Below are positions 1-10,283 of a stretch of DNA of 64,000 nucleotides, one piece after another. Source of the DNA: Isoetes taiwanensis (Eukaryota; Streptophyta; Lycopodiopsida; Isoetales; Isoetaceae). The position numbers and the translations under genes were made by a program. A model generated the notes under the pieces. That model was given only the letters and a program-made list of their open reading frames with translations, was not told the DNA's origin and did no database searches. The stretch is taken from positions 1,366,001-1,430,000 of the forward strand of contig JAJEKV010000103.1 in the NCBI GenBank assembly GCA_021234155.1, written 5' to 3'. Position 1 is the stretch's first letter. The number at the start of each line of letters is the position of its first letter.

Positions 1-992
1 TTTTGCTGCATGGTCTTAAAACATTCAACAGCCAGAAGCCCTTGGCCATGTTGAGCATATCCAGCAATCATTGCATTCCATAGCACTACATCTTGGTTTG
101 GCATCTTATCAAAAACTTCACATGCCTCTTCCAGACTACCGCAATTGACATACATATCCACAAGTGTGCTTCCAACAAAAACGTCAAAATGAAGTCCATC
201 TGCTGTGATCTGCTCATGAATATGCCTACCTCTTTCTATTGCTCCAACAATACCGCAAGCTTTTATAATGTTCAAAAATGTGACCAAGTCAGGTTTTAAG
301 CCCTTTGCGTGCATGTCATCAAAGCAGTCTAATGCTAGCAGACCTTATTCTGAGCATATCCACCAATCATTGCACCCCATGAAACCACACTCTTATTAGG
401 CAAACTATGAAATACATTGCATGCCTCCTTCAAACACCCGCATTTGGCATACATATCGAGGAGGGTATTTCCAGCAAGAATATCTGATCCAAGGCCCTCA
501 TTAATGAGCTCTAAATGTATTAACCTGCCTTCGTCAACTGCAGCTGCCAATGTGCAAGCTTTGAGGGCAGCAACGTAAATACATTGATTGCTTTTCACAC
601 TTGTTAGTTGCATACTGTGGTAAAGCTGAAGGGCAAACTCTGGCTTCCTTTGGTCAGCATGAGCCAAAATAATAGAACTCCATGTGTACACAGTTGGGTG
701 TATGATCTTATTAAATGTTCTGTCTGCTTCATGCAAACATCCAAAAGAGGCAAAAGCGAATTAGGTGATCCCCCAAAACAGAGATTGCATTCAGCCCATT
801 TTCTTCAATGAGATGCTGCATTCGTGTTCCACATGCCATGTCCTTCTCTGTGCAGCATGCTGTCAAAAGATAATATGCATCGTTCCTTGATATGCCAATA
901 CGCCTTTGATACATAACATCCATTGCCTGTTCTATTTGCTCACAGGTGCATAGATTTTTCAGTTTGTCTAAATTCCTATACATGGCATGCAT
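1..992 (-). pseudogene. PLS-type pentatricopeptide repeat (PPR) gene, frameshifted and running off the window edge
   Basis: Minus-strand translation gives successive PPR motifs typical of plant organelle RNA-binding proteins, for example VYTWSSIILAHADQ, GNTLLDMYAKCGCLKEA, VVSWGAMIGGYAQN and, nearer the window start, VDMYVNCGSLEEACEVF and VLWNAMIAGYAQHG. The reading needs two frame changes. One is near 750, where GDHLIR runs into FASFGCLHEADRTF only after a shift. The other is near 345, where AQN continues as GLLALDCFDDMHAKG one frame over. Each would be explained by a single-base indel or its equivalent. The N-terminus is probably near the Met at 992 or just after, and the C-terminus lies outside the window. 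PPR proteins bind organellar RNA, but this copy cannot make one continuous product as read. Sequencing error at short homopolymers is the alternative to true decay. Confidence 0.85.
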
Positions 993-1664
993 GACGATTT
1001 AATAGCTAGGCTGAAACAGCATAACAGGATTTTTTTTAGTACCATTATACCTGGTCAATAAATGCCATCAAAGGAGCTAATACTGCTCTGAAAAGTGCAA
1101 GAGGGCAAACATCGTAGGAACGCCTCCTTCCTCCTGTTCAGTGCTCTTAAAATTGCAAAAGAACAAATATGAGGACGCTAATACGTCGTTGCAGCCCCCC
1201 TCCTGGGCTATATTTCCATCTTCATGAAGCAAACAAGTCCTATACGCGTTTAATGCAAATTCTCTTGAGGATCGATGTGGGCTCGAACTCGAAGACTTCT
1301 CAAACTTATTTTATCAATTTGGGAACTTTTTTCTTCACCAAGATTTTGAAGAAATACACTCGCCCATTGGAATTGAAAGAATATAGTGTCGAAAATTTTA
1401 AAAGGTTTAACAATTCTAATTTTTTTGGGCTTGGCTTTTCTTTGTGTCTTTGGCTTATCAATTCTATAAATGTATTATGGCTTAGGAAATGCGTTACATT
1501 GGAGAAAGATAGAATTGTAGACTTTGCACTTAATTTTCAAGAATTAGCCAAGGTAAGGAAGGGATGTTTATACCTCTTCGGATTGAACCATTGAACTCAT
1601 TCTGCAATATGGCACCAACGTTTTCCAAAGTCAAGGTGCTTCTCAAAACCTGGCAGGCTTTCGG
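993..1664. other. No recognisable gene
   Basis: AT-rich sequence upstream of the PPR remnant. A 141-codon plus-strand reading frame (1169-1594) has no motif I recognise and biased, low-complexity composition. I see no repeat or RNA gene here. Confidence 0.5.
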
Positions 1665-3424
1665 CCCAGGCATTCCACCATTGATCATATCTTCACTCTG
1701 CGCACATTGATTGAGGATAGCAGGAATCACCGACAAAACCTGTAATGTTGTTTCGTGGATTTCGCAAAAGCTTTTGACACGCGGCGGGGATAAGTTATGG
1801 AACGATGACCGCTACCGAGGACCCCCCTTGATTTGCAGAATGCAATATATAGGCTATACGAGGCATGCTCAGGCCGTATCACATCGTCAAAACAACCGTA
1901 ATGTCGGTATTGAGTGCATCGTGGTTGCCCCTCTCCCCCACACTCTTTGGCCTATACATTGACCAGCTGGAAGATTGACTCTCCGAGCACGAGAGATGTG
2001 CCCATGTCATGCATCACAATCCGCAACTCATATATCTTGACGATGTCAACCTCCTGGCCTATACTCCAGAGGACATGTAACGCCTTGACACTTTTTTCCG
2101 ATTCACTGGCATGCGAGTTAACTTGACCAAAACTAGGGTACTGCTAGTTTCATCATCCCGTCAGCCAAGGCTTCCCTCATTCACTTACCGTGGACAAGAT
2201 GTAGAGGTGGCTCCGGCTTACAAATACTTGGGGATCGAAGTTCTCTCTACCACCCACCGGATGCGGCCATCGGTTGTTAATCACACCAAGAAAAGCACTA
2301 TATACCATCGCGCACAACATGACCACAAAGGCGAGTTGTGCGTGCCCGGGGCCACCAGTCCACACTTGTTTAGGGCCTTGGTCGAGCCTGGTCCTCTTGT
2401 ATGGGGGGCGAGAAGTATGGGGTCCTGGTGATATCCCTCAACACCTCCGGAATGACCTCGAGCAAGTGCGTGAAAGCCTTCTTTGGGACGCCAGCTCTTG
2501 GGTAAAGTCCACGCTCCATACCGGATCCTACCCAGAGACAGGTTTCTAGCCCTTCAATCCGGCCGCATTGGAACGCCATATCATTTACTTCCGTAAGGTG
2601 GTCACTATGGGTGATACACGCTTGTCTAACCTTTGCTTTGGCCATGGCGATGGGTCCCCAACGCTGGCTTCTTTGGGAAGGACAAGCAAGCTCATTGGTT
2701 CTCACTTATTTGTACAGGTAAACGATGTAAGCGGATGTGCAGTGCGGACAAAGAAAGATCACAAGGCACTTAAGCTGTACCTAGATGCTACTTTCCTTCA
2801 TAAGCTCTGGGATGCAGATGCTTTGACGCACGTTAAGCTGGCACACTATCAGCAGCAAGTCAATCCTAGGCTCACGAGAGGCCCACACCAGTACTTGTAC
2901 ACCCATTTGCCCATGAAGAAGCGCAGACTTATAGCTTCCATTCGCACGGGTTCTCATCGTCTCCGCATTGAGACAGGACGTTAGGCTCGGGAAGCACGGG
3001 AGGAAAGGCTTTGCCAGTGTTGCCACCAGGGCGCCATTGAGGATGAATGTCATGCCCTCCAGATCTGGCCCGCATTTGTCAATATCTGAGAGCGGTATAT
3101 TCGATTGCTAGTGCCAGGCCAACCGTTGCATGAGTTATTGAATATGGCTTCAGTGGGTTTGTTGGGGTCATACCTCCAGGAGGTTATGGATGCACGGACT
3201 CAGTTATGTCCTTTAGGATAGTATTAAACTGTCCTATACAATTGTACAGCGTGCCAACATACTTATTACTGCTAAGGTTTTTCCCTCGAAAACCCTTCGG
3301 GGCGGGGGTTTTTTAATCCTGACAGTAATACGCTTGCTGCTTTCTTTTTGTTTGGGTCCCATAGGCCAATTGGTCTCCGTCGACAATAAAAAATCTATTC
3401 TATTCTATTCTATTCTATTCTATC
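1665..3424 (+). mobile_element. 5'-truncated LINE (non-LTR retrotransposon), family A, copy 1
   Basis: The element starts inside reverse-transcriptase coding sequence: GHSTIDHIFTLRTLIED is recoverable across frames, then FVDFAKAFDT, a (F/L)DDVNLLAYTP segment that fits the RT catalytic YxDD position, and MRVNLTKTRVL. It continues to a C-terminal CxCC...EDExHxLQxxP segment typical of RT zinc-binding tails. Frames switch several times, so it is dead. The 3' region holds a U-rich hairpin (3264-3330), the terminal module GGTCCCATAGGCCAATTGGTCTCCGT and an (ATTCT)n tail at about 3393-3424. The copy at 18.0-20.7 kb is the same family and longer, which shows that this one lost its endonuclease half, as expected from incomplete target-primed reverse transcription. 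Confidence 0.85.
3264..3330 (+). ncRNA. U-rich internal-loop (ENE-like) hairpin in LINE A 3' region, copy 1
   Basis: Outer arms TATTACTG and CAGTAATA pair perfectly. Inside them AGG and CCT pair, then five U's on the 5' side face six U's plus AAU on the 3' side, then CCC pairs with GGG. The tip is a CCC-UUCG-GGG stem-loop. This is the arrangement of ENE RNA-stability elements, where the U-rich loop clasps an A tract. A run of A's lies about 55 bases downstream, just before the ATTCT tail. Function is inferred from structure only. Confidence 0.5.
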
Positions 3425-4017
3425 TCAAGCAAGACACATTAATTTAATATAGAGTTCTGAGTGTGTGCAAACATTGTTCAAAATTAGGAGGTGGGGGGAA
3501 ACTAAACTCATGTTCTTTCTTCGTCCACGGATGAAAAAATCTCGCATATTTTGAAATAGTGTAAGCAACAAAGGAATCAGTAACCCAATATACACAAAAA
3601 CAAAGAGCAATACTCCAAAGTATAGGCATGAAGACAAGGGTGATGTATTCCACCAACTAATTTGTATTGTCGAATGAGATGTAGTTGATGCACAAGGGAA
3701 TAGACACGATATGGCCAACCCCTTCCAGTCAGTCCCTCTATAGACTTCATAGCTTAATATAAGAAAGCCTAAATAGCAAGCATGAACACTAAAATGCAAA
3801 TATACATTCAGAGATGCAATTCAAGTTTCTATTCTTAGTTTTAATCTACCACATATGTATCTATTTATTAGAAGCATGATCTTCAAAATGAATAGCAAAC
3901 CAGATGAATATGTCCAATTTCCAATTTCATTGATGAGGAGAATGCGAGCACTTAGTATTGTAAAAATAATGGTTTCTAAAGAGACAACAAATGTAGTCAA
4001 TGCCTAAAACTTCCAAA
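3425..4017. other. No recognisable gene
   Basis: AT-rich DNA between the LINE tail and the SINE. A 124-codon minus-strand frame (3425-3799) is hydrophobic but has no domain I know, and it abuts the LINE tail, so I do not call it a gene. Confidence 0.45.
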
Positions 4018-4172
4018 CAATAAATAGAATAGAATAGTTTTTTTAACGTCCACGGAGACAACACACAAATGATATCAACAAGCTCCTACACGTGGATGAT
4101 AGGATTCGAACCTATGCGAGCAAAGCCCACATGATTTCTAGTCATGCCCAATAACCACTCTGACACATCCAA
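4018..4172 (-). mobile_element. tRNA-Ser-derived SINE with LINE A 3' tail
   Basis: The minus strand reads as a tRNA-Ser-like head (about 4172-4091): a D-arm with GTCAGAGTGGTTA, an anticodon loop CTAGAAA (AGA anticodon), a long variable arm as in serine tRNAs, and GGTTCGAATCC as T-loop and B box. The acceptor stem pairs except for one mismatch. Instead of ending as a tRNA gene, it continues through a short spacer to GTCTCCGTGGACGTTAAAAA and an ATTCT-type repeat (4018-4032). That is the 3' end of the LINE A family. A tRNA head plus a LINE-matching tail is the classic layout of a SINE mobilised by its partner LINE. A few mutations in the head argue against a functional tRNA gene. Confidence 0.75.
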
Positions 4173-4346
4173 GACGACATGTGTAAACAAGTACAACCTT
4201 GTTAAAGCCTTTTGGTGTGCTTTTGCTAGATTTTTTTTTGTTTCTTTGGGAAGAATAAAAGAAAATTTAAATTAATAAGAGAATACTAATATAATGAGTC
4301 AAACATCATCCCTGACATCTGATGTAACTTCAAAACTAAAGACTAG

Positions 4347-4870
4347 TCATGTAGGCGAGATTTGATTTCGGTAGAGGTTTGCGGTAGGGGTATGCAACCC
4401 TCTGAATACGACATGACACTTTCGCTTCCAGACCACACAACAAACTAAAGCCCTGCAAATATTGAATGCCCACTTCATAAAGCGTGGCCACCTATCAGGG
4501 AAAATGCCCAAAAGAACTTGACTTGTGAGGTGAGAACGAAAAGAAGACTGTGTCGCTAACCAAATATGAGAAAGATCGCCACAAAGCACAAAACAATGCT
4601 CTATTGTTTCGGGTGCAAGTTTATGGATTGGAAAGAGAGGATTGACAGTTGGCTCGAAGGAGTGAACTCGAACATTAGTCCTCACTATCCTATGCACAAT
4701 TTGCCACAAAAAATTAAATGCTTTGGAATAATATTCTTGTCCCACACTCTGGACCAGAGCACTGCATGCTTTGCCTTCAGAGTTCTTAATTGCACGTGCG
4801 CTGATGGATGCAGAGGAGATAGCATGGTGAGCTGCCTATAGCAAGTATGAAAAAAATCCTTCCCCCATGA
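4347..4870 (-). mobile_element. LINE relic: RT zinc-binding/C-terminal segment, a different family
   Basis: The minus-strand frame includes KAFNFLWQIVHRIVRTN, then APETIEHCFVLCGDLSHIWLA and a WKRKCHVVFRG segment. This matches the C-terminal zf-RVT region of plant L1-type elements (Trp-rich start, PETxEHxFxxC core, then a Trp-Lys-x-Arg segment). Coding similarity extends upstream to about 4870 as a serine/alanine-rich stretch. No tail or boundaries are clear, so this is an old fragment. Confidence 0.65.
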
Positions 4871-5963
4871 AATATCCGCTCACTACACATAGTCATTCCT
4901 GAGGTTGGGTCACAGAGGGATATTATCTACCACAACTTCCTATATGAAGTAATCCAATGAAGTCAGCCTAGGGGCCCATCCCCATTAGGCTCTTTTTGGG
5001 GTGTTCCTGTGCCACATGGCAATTCCGGCTGTGCGATTTCCTGCTCCTATTAGTTTTACAGGAATTGAATTTGGATGACATGGTACACGATCCGGCAAAA
5101 TTGTCAGATGCTGCTTCACTCCATCTGGAAAACTGAAGTCGCCCTGGAGTTTGTTGTTTTTCCGAAGCTTTTTGTCTTGTAGCTAGTTCCCACCATAGAT
5201 TTCTGTCTTGTAGCAAGTTTCCTCATCATGATTTTGTTTCTTGCTCTACTTCAAGAGCTCCGAGCACCTATTTTCAACAAAAATGGTCTTCATCTGGAGG
5301 CTTGTGCTTTGCTTACGTGACAAAGATCCAGAAACTGGGTTTTTCTCTAATGGGGATCTGCCTAAAGGTGTCAAACTCTTGCTAAGAACGGAGGTGTCCA
5401 TTAGGTTGCCCTACTGTGGTCCACGTGAGGGAACCCACCAGTCATCGCTCCCGCCGGAACGCCCGGAGCGGTGCCGCCGTCTGTAGGTTTCCCGGCCAGA
5501 AACTGACGATTCCTAGCACCAACTTAGGTGGGCATAGGTTTGTTAGTTGGAAAACGCAAAGAAATAACACTTAGTTTTGTCAATGTTGCAAGACAGGGCT
5601 GTTTGGAGTGTATAAAGGAGTAAAATGGCATAGGAATTAGATGTGGAATTATATGTTTCAAGAAGACAAGAAGAGAGCATGCGCCAATACCTGGACAACT
5701 AAGATCTAAGGTATTGTTGTGTTAGGAATCTCGAAATTCGTCTCAATGCCAAAAATCCAGGCATGTATTCATCGATGCTTCTAACAAAAGCCACGACTTC
5801 AGAGCCTTACTGCTGTGTTAGGTGACTAGAAAATGAATAGAAGAAAAGACGTCATCAAAAATCGATTGCACCCTTATGCTGCCAGACAAGAAACATAAGG
5901 TATGCAGCATTTGCTTCTTCACAAAAGTAGCCTGCAAATTCCAAAATAAAATGTTGGGTATGT
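4871..5963. other. No recognisable gene
   Basis: Several 80-codon frames exist on both strands, but none shows a family motif, a consistent intron pattern or a coding partner. Confidence 0.45.
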
Positions 5964-6240
5964 AGGCATGTAGCATTAACGTTTCTCTTTGGAATCTATC
6001 AACACAGAAGCTCATGCCACCAAGCCATTGAAAATTGTACTATTTATATACAATGGGTTCATAATCCCTCCAGCTCATATTGCCATATGTCATTCTTTTT
6101 TTCCTTCATACAATACAAAGAGGAAACTTCAAGACATGTAGCATCTCTATAATATAATTGTAGGATGTCCATTTTCTTCTCTGTAACCTCAAATAATCTC
6201 AAATAAACACATGTGATTGCTAAGAAGTGAGATTGTGCAT
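5964..6240. repeat. Segmental duplication, copy 1 (pair with 7057-7310)
   Basis: The sequence beginning GGCATGTAGCATTAACGTTT is repeated with divergence from 7057, in the same order and orientation. Shared blocks include TTTGGAATCTAT, CAATGGATTTATAAGCCCTCC-like text and the ACAAAGAGGAAACTTCAAGAC-like block. The pair flanks the TIR element at 6.35-7.0 kb. Confidence 0.7.
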
Positions 6241-6347
6241 CAACATCTTCTTGTCCCTTGTCTGTTGACATGACTAGATGAAGGGCATATAAGTGTTGCA
6301 GCTACAAGGCCACTGCCAATTCTTATGAGGTCTATACTACAATCTAT

Positions 6348-6998
6348 TATAGAATGGGGCTCGCATGAGATAGTTAGGCTTCTCATTCATCTCAGCAGAT
6401 TTTCTACAATGGTGGACAGTGGGTAGCCGCACACATGCGAACTACCCACGAAAAATAAAGGGAAAATCCAATTATATCATTTGAACCCCAAAAAATACAA
6501 TCCTAATAGATGAGTGGCTGATGTACCTGCCGAAAGCTTATCACCGGGATTAAAAACCCCCGCCCTTTCGGGTTTTCGAGGAAAAACCCTAGTGATAAGC
6601 CTTCGGCAATGGGCTTGGACAAACGTAAGACATAGAAATCGCTCCCAAAAACCCCCGCATGGAGAAGTCGAAACAGATGCCGCTCGCCAACCTGTACCTG
6701 CACATCACCAACACAACAAACGAGACAACACAAACATACCAAAGGATAGCATCACCCGTGGTGGAAAAAAGCATCACCCAAATGGGTGGAAGAAAAACAT
6801 GATAAAACGAAATTTGTGCACAATACAATAAACAAAGAAGGGGTGGGTTCAAAGAGAATAAGGTATGCTGAGAGAAGAGGAAGCGCCCGATGAGACGTTG
6901 ATGCGAAACCGGCGCCTAAAATAGCGAAAACCCTAACCCGAAAGGGCATGCGCCGCATGCATGCATGCAAGACATGCATGCTCGCCCCATTCTAGAAT
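6348..6998 (-). mobile_element. TIR element (MITE-like), copy 1, carrying an ENE-like hairpin
   Basis: The ends read TAGAATGGGGCTCGCATG and, inverted, the complement of CATGCTCGCCCCATTCTAG. Two further copies with the same ends lie at 62295-62976 and 63004-63347. A minus-strand frame (6742-6503) spans the hairpin but resembles no protein I know, and the related copies do not keep it open in the same way. Similarity continues a little past the inverted ends into a TCGATCCGATG/TCGGATCGA mini-hairpin, so the exact termini are unsettled. No transposase is present, so this would be non-autonomous. Confidence 0.6.
6528..6608 (-). ncRNA. U-rich internal-loop (ENE-like) hairpin in the TIR element, copy 1
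   Basis: On the minus strand the outer arms TGCCGAAGGCTTATCAC and GTGATAAGCTTTCGGCA pair over about 17 positions. Then GGG and CCC flank facing U5 tracts, followed by a CCUC/GGGG stem and a CCC-GAAA-GGG tetraloop. The core from GGG through the U tracts is nearly identical to the LINE A hairpin, but the outer stem sequence is completely different and still pairs. The tip carries GAAA where the LINE has UUCG. Confidence 0.55.
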
Positions 6999-7056
6999 GT
7001 CGATCCGATGTCTCGGATCGATGCGATAGGGATGATGCACCATAATCACTAGTACA

Positions 7057-7310
7057 GGCATGTAGCATTGACATTTTCTTTGGAATCTATTGCACATAAT
7101 CCTTAGCATGTCATCAAGGCATTGAACATTGTGTTATTTACAATTCTAATGCATCAACAATGGATTTATAAGCCCTCCATCTCATACTGCTTGTTGCAGG
7201 TCATCAAATTTCTTCATATAGCACAAAGAGAATTTCAAGACGTAACATGCCTATAAGATAAATGTAGCGTGTCCACTTTCTGTATAACTTCAGTAGACAA
7301 ATGTACTCAG
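7057..7310. repeat. Segmental duplication, copy 2
   Basis: Diverged direct copy of 5964-6240, offset by about 1.09 kb. The TIR element occupies the space between the two copies. Confidence 0.7.
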
Positions 7311-7577
7311 TGATGACACAAATGCCGGAATATTAGCTTGTCACTTGGCAAATCCAAATTGTCAAATTGGTTGACCACAAGTTCATTTTGCACCTGTAAT
7401 ATGAGGAAAAGAGTAAGAATAAGCTTATAGTTGGTAACATAATAAGCCAAACGTATATAAGGAAGGATTGGCCCAGAAACACTTTCTACATAATCTAAAT
7501 CAAACAAGTCAAAGATCCAAAGAACAGATCTATTTGATTGTTATACATTTCACCCATCTATAAACATTACAAGTATT

Positions 7578-8050
7578 ATTGTGCTACATATTCTAAATGA
7601 GGCGCACCCTGGACTACCTCAGTCATCGGATCTGTCCATCATATGACCTAGATTGTATGTTGGTGTCTCTTCGTGCCTCCTGTTTCGATTATGGTCATTT
7701 ATGACTGGGGTTGCCTATGATTTTGAAACATGGAATACAGGTTCGCCTAAGGTTTTGGAATATGAAATACTGGGACTCTTCTCTATATGTGTTCGTAAAA
7801 GGTTTCAAATTTTGAGATACGGACTCTCAAACCTCTACCAAAATAATTCAATATCCTAATAAGTATGGTTTAACCAATGCTACCAACAAACTAACGTGCT
7901 TATTTTTTCTATTGAATCTATGTTTTTTTTTTTTTCAATAATAATCTATTCAAATCTTTTAGTGGTATAGTCTATGGTCTCAGGGATAGTGATTTATGCA
8001 TTCATATCAAATCCCCTGGAACCCCCCGCTATTGTGCTACATATTTAAGC
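7578..8050 (-). mobile_element. Dispersed tRNA-like SINE family, inverted copy
   Basis: In reverse complement this stretch matches the family repeated in the 57.9-59.7 kb intron: a GGTAGAGGTTCGAG(T/A) block, then CATATTTCATATTTCAAAACC, then GCATCCAGA/ATCATATGGGCC-like blocks. The GGTTCGAG motif resembles an RNA polymerase III B box. An A-box-like TAGTTCCATTGG precedes it in the 59.15-kb copy. Confidence 0.55.
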
Positions 8051-8333
8051 AGCTTGATTGTGACTATTATATTCTTTCATCTCTCTAGTGTATTCTACAA
8101 TTATACAAACTTAGAAATTATGATGATACAGTAAGATATTGTGAATTGTAAAAAGGGAAAAGAGCAAAGTCTAACGATGTGCAAGCTGTCTTGAGAAAGC
8201 CATCCATCTCAAAATGAGTTTAGAGTTTATGACATGGTGGTTGACAAGAGACAATGGAGAAACAGGACTCTTCAGATTTATCACAAGGCGCATTTAGCAT
8301 CTACTGTTTTTGGGAAATGGCTAAATGCAGGTG

Positions 8334-8471
8334 TCACATTTAAGGGTCTGGACGGGACTCGAACCCACTACCTCTGGAGTGGTAGCCGTGCAGCCTAACC
8401 GAAAAGGCCACGATGATTTGGATGAAACCAAATCACACGTTCCAGACCTGATAGTTAATCATCACAGCAGG
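8334..8471 (-). mobile_element. Short tRNA-derived SINE with recognisable filled and empty sites
   Basis: The minus strand has an A-box-like GTGGCCTTTTCGGTTAGG and a perfect B-box GGTTCGAGTCC, then ends within about 25 bases. It interrupts a local sequence that is present uninterrupted at 8632-8686: GGAAATGGCTAAATGCAGG joined directly to GACTTGTTGCAGAAAAGGG. The interrupted copy has GCAGG on both sides of the insert, which fits a 5-bp target-site duplication. Confidence 0.65.
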
Positions 8472-8689
8472 GACTTGTTACAGAAAAGGGTATCTAACAC
8501 AATACCTGACCAAGATATAATTTCAGGAATACCACACTTGTTCACTCATCCAGCTTATTATATAAATGCAGATTGCCAGAAACAGCCTTAAAATGACCTC
8601 CATTTAGACAGATAAGAACAACCACTATTTCTTGGAAATGGCTAAATGCAGGGACTTGTTGCAGAAAAGGGTAAATCTAACAAACGATG

Positions 8690-9507
8690 AAGCTTGTTTA
8701 TTCACAAGTAGCAAGCTAGTTTGCAGTTCAACTAGTGGAAATTTGAGACAGGCAAAATAAAAACTGCAAGAGATGTATAAACGAAATATGCAGTTTAGGG
8801 CAAGGTTACTGTTAGTAAGGACAATTACTTGTACTCCAAACCTAAATGATCCGACATAATTTATCTGAGTGGCTTGCAAGGTTGACCAAAAAAGTTCCGA
8901 GAAGGATGCTTGTGCAAGCAAGTGAGAGAAGAAGATGGGCATAATAAACTTGATACGAAATATGAAATTCTAGGGGTAAAGGAGAATAATCACGGAGCAA
9001 ATGCCATTTCTTGATACCAATAAACCCTGGAGGTAGCATTGCTATTTGAATCCTAGGTTGGGCTCTGAAAATGTGTACAATTCTGAGCGAGATTCCATGC
9101 CACTTTAGCAGTCCAGAATTTTAGATCAACTGCTAAAAACTGCCTGGTACCAACTGTTACCATAGAAAACTCCAATGACGGGCTGCCAAATCCAATTGTG
9201 TTGGTCAAAGGAAATACAGGTCCGAAAACATATTTGAAGGTTCCGGTGCTTCACCAGAATACACTTACAAAAGAAGAGAAACAAAATGAGAGGAAAGGCA
9301 AGGTCTTTACCAGACGCAATGAGGAGTTGTTCCATGCCTCTTCCATCTCCATTTTTGCCTTATTGTCTAATTTCACTGACCCTAGATATGGGAAAAAGAC
9401 GATCCAACGGAGAAAACTAATGCCACATTAGTTTCTGCTGAGGTGGAGGTGCTAGGTGGATAGGCTAGAATTGCAAGAAATGCCGTAGGCCCGGTAGGGC
9501 TGGTGTG

Positions 9508-9547
<40 letters not shown>

Positions 9548-10283
9548 GCAGGCCATTATTTCGTTGCTTTTGCTTTTAGTTCTGTTCTAGATTTATTTTT
9601 GACATATCCGACTCTAAGCGACCTATGGTATATGGAATGGCTATGTTGTATGGCTATGGCTAAGCTTCAGGAACGGCTATGGTTATGGCGACGCTAGAGA
9701 ATAGGGTTAGAAGCTTATTACTGTCTTCATTGTATTGCAGAAAAAATTGTTGAGAGCAAAATGAAAGCAGAGAAAAATCGTTGTTGAACAAACCGAAATC
9801 AGCAGACCGCCAGAAAAATCGCTGTAGGTTGGTCGAAAGCAGAACAATAATAACCGGGCTGAAAAAATGTTTGGCAGTGCTATAGCGGCATGCCTGAAGA
9901 ATCAAGTACCAAGGTTACCTGGAAAAAACTTACACCATAATAACAAAAAATTTAGCCCTACTATTGGTTTACGACACATTGAATGGTTGCCTTTAGAAAC
10001 ATGTGATTCCTCCTTTTTCATAATATGGTTTTTGGGTTGCCCCAGGGGGCAAGTCCTGGTCCATGTGGGTTTATAGCATATTCTAGGTATATGCCAGTAT
10101 ATGCTAGGAATATGCTAATGATGCTCCAAACTTGCTAGTGTAAACTGGCCTTGGCCGCTGTTGTTGGGCAGCCATTTTGGTAACCGGCTAACTGGTGCTT
10201 GGAACACATTTGAAGGTATTTTAGTGATGAGTGATGAGTTTAGCAAGCGGCCTTTGGTATCTTCTCATGCCGTCTTAGCATAT
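8690..10283. other. No gene; one 34-base poly(A) run
   Basis: A homopolymer of about 34 A's lies at 9508-9541 and could be a retroposon tail, but no upstream element or target duplication is evident. Elsewhere I see only short frames without family motifs. A cluster of ATATGCTAGGAATATGCTA-like short repeats lies near 10080-10120. Confidence 0.45.

Noticed and set aside
4091-4172. Functional tRNA-Ser(AGA) gene
   Set aside because: The head is tRNA-like, but the acceptor stem has a mismatch and the sequence continues into a LINE-type 3' tail, so it is a SINE.
9508-9541. Poly(A) run as a retrogene tail
   Set aside because: No coding sequence, upstream element or flanking duplication accompanies it.
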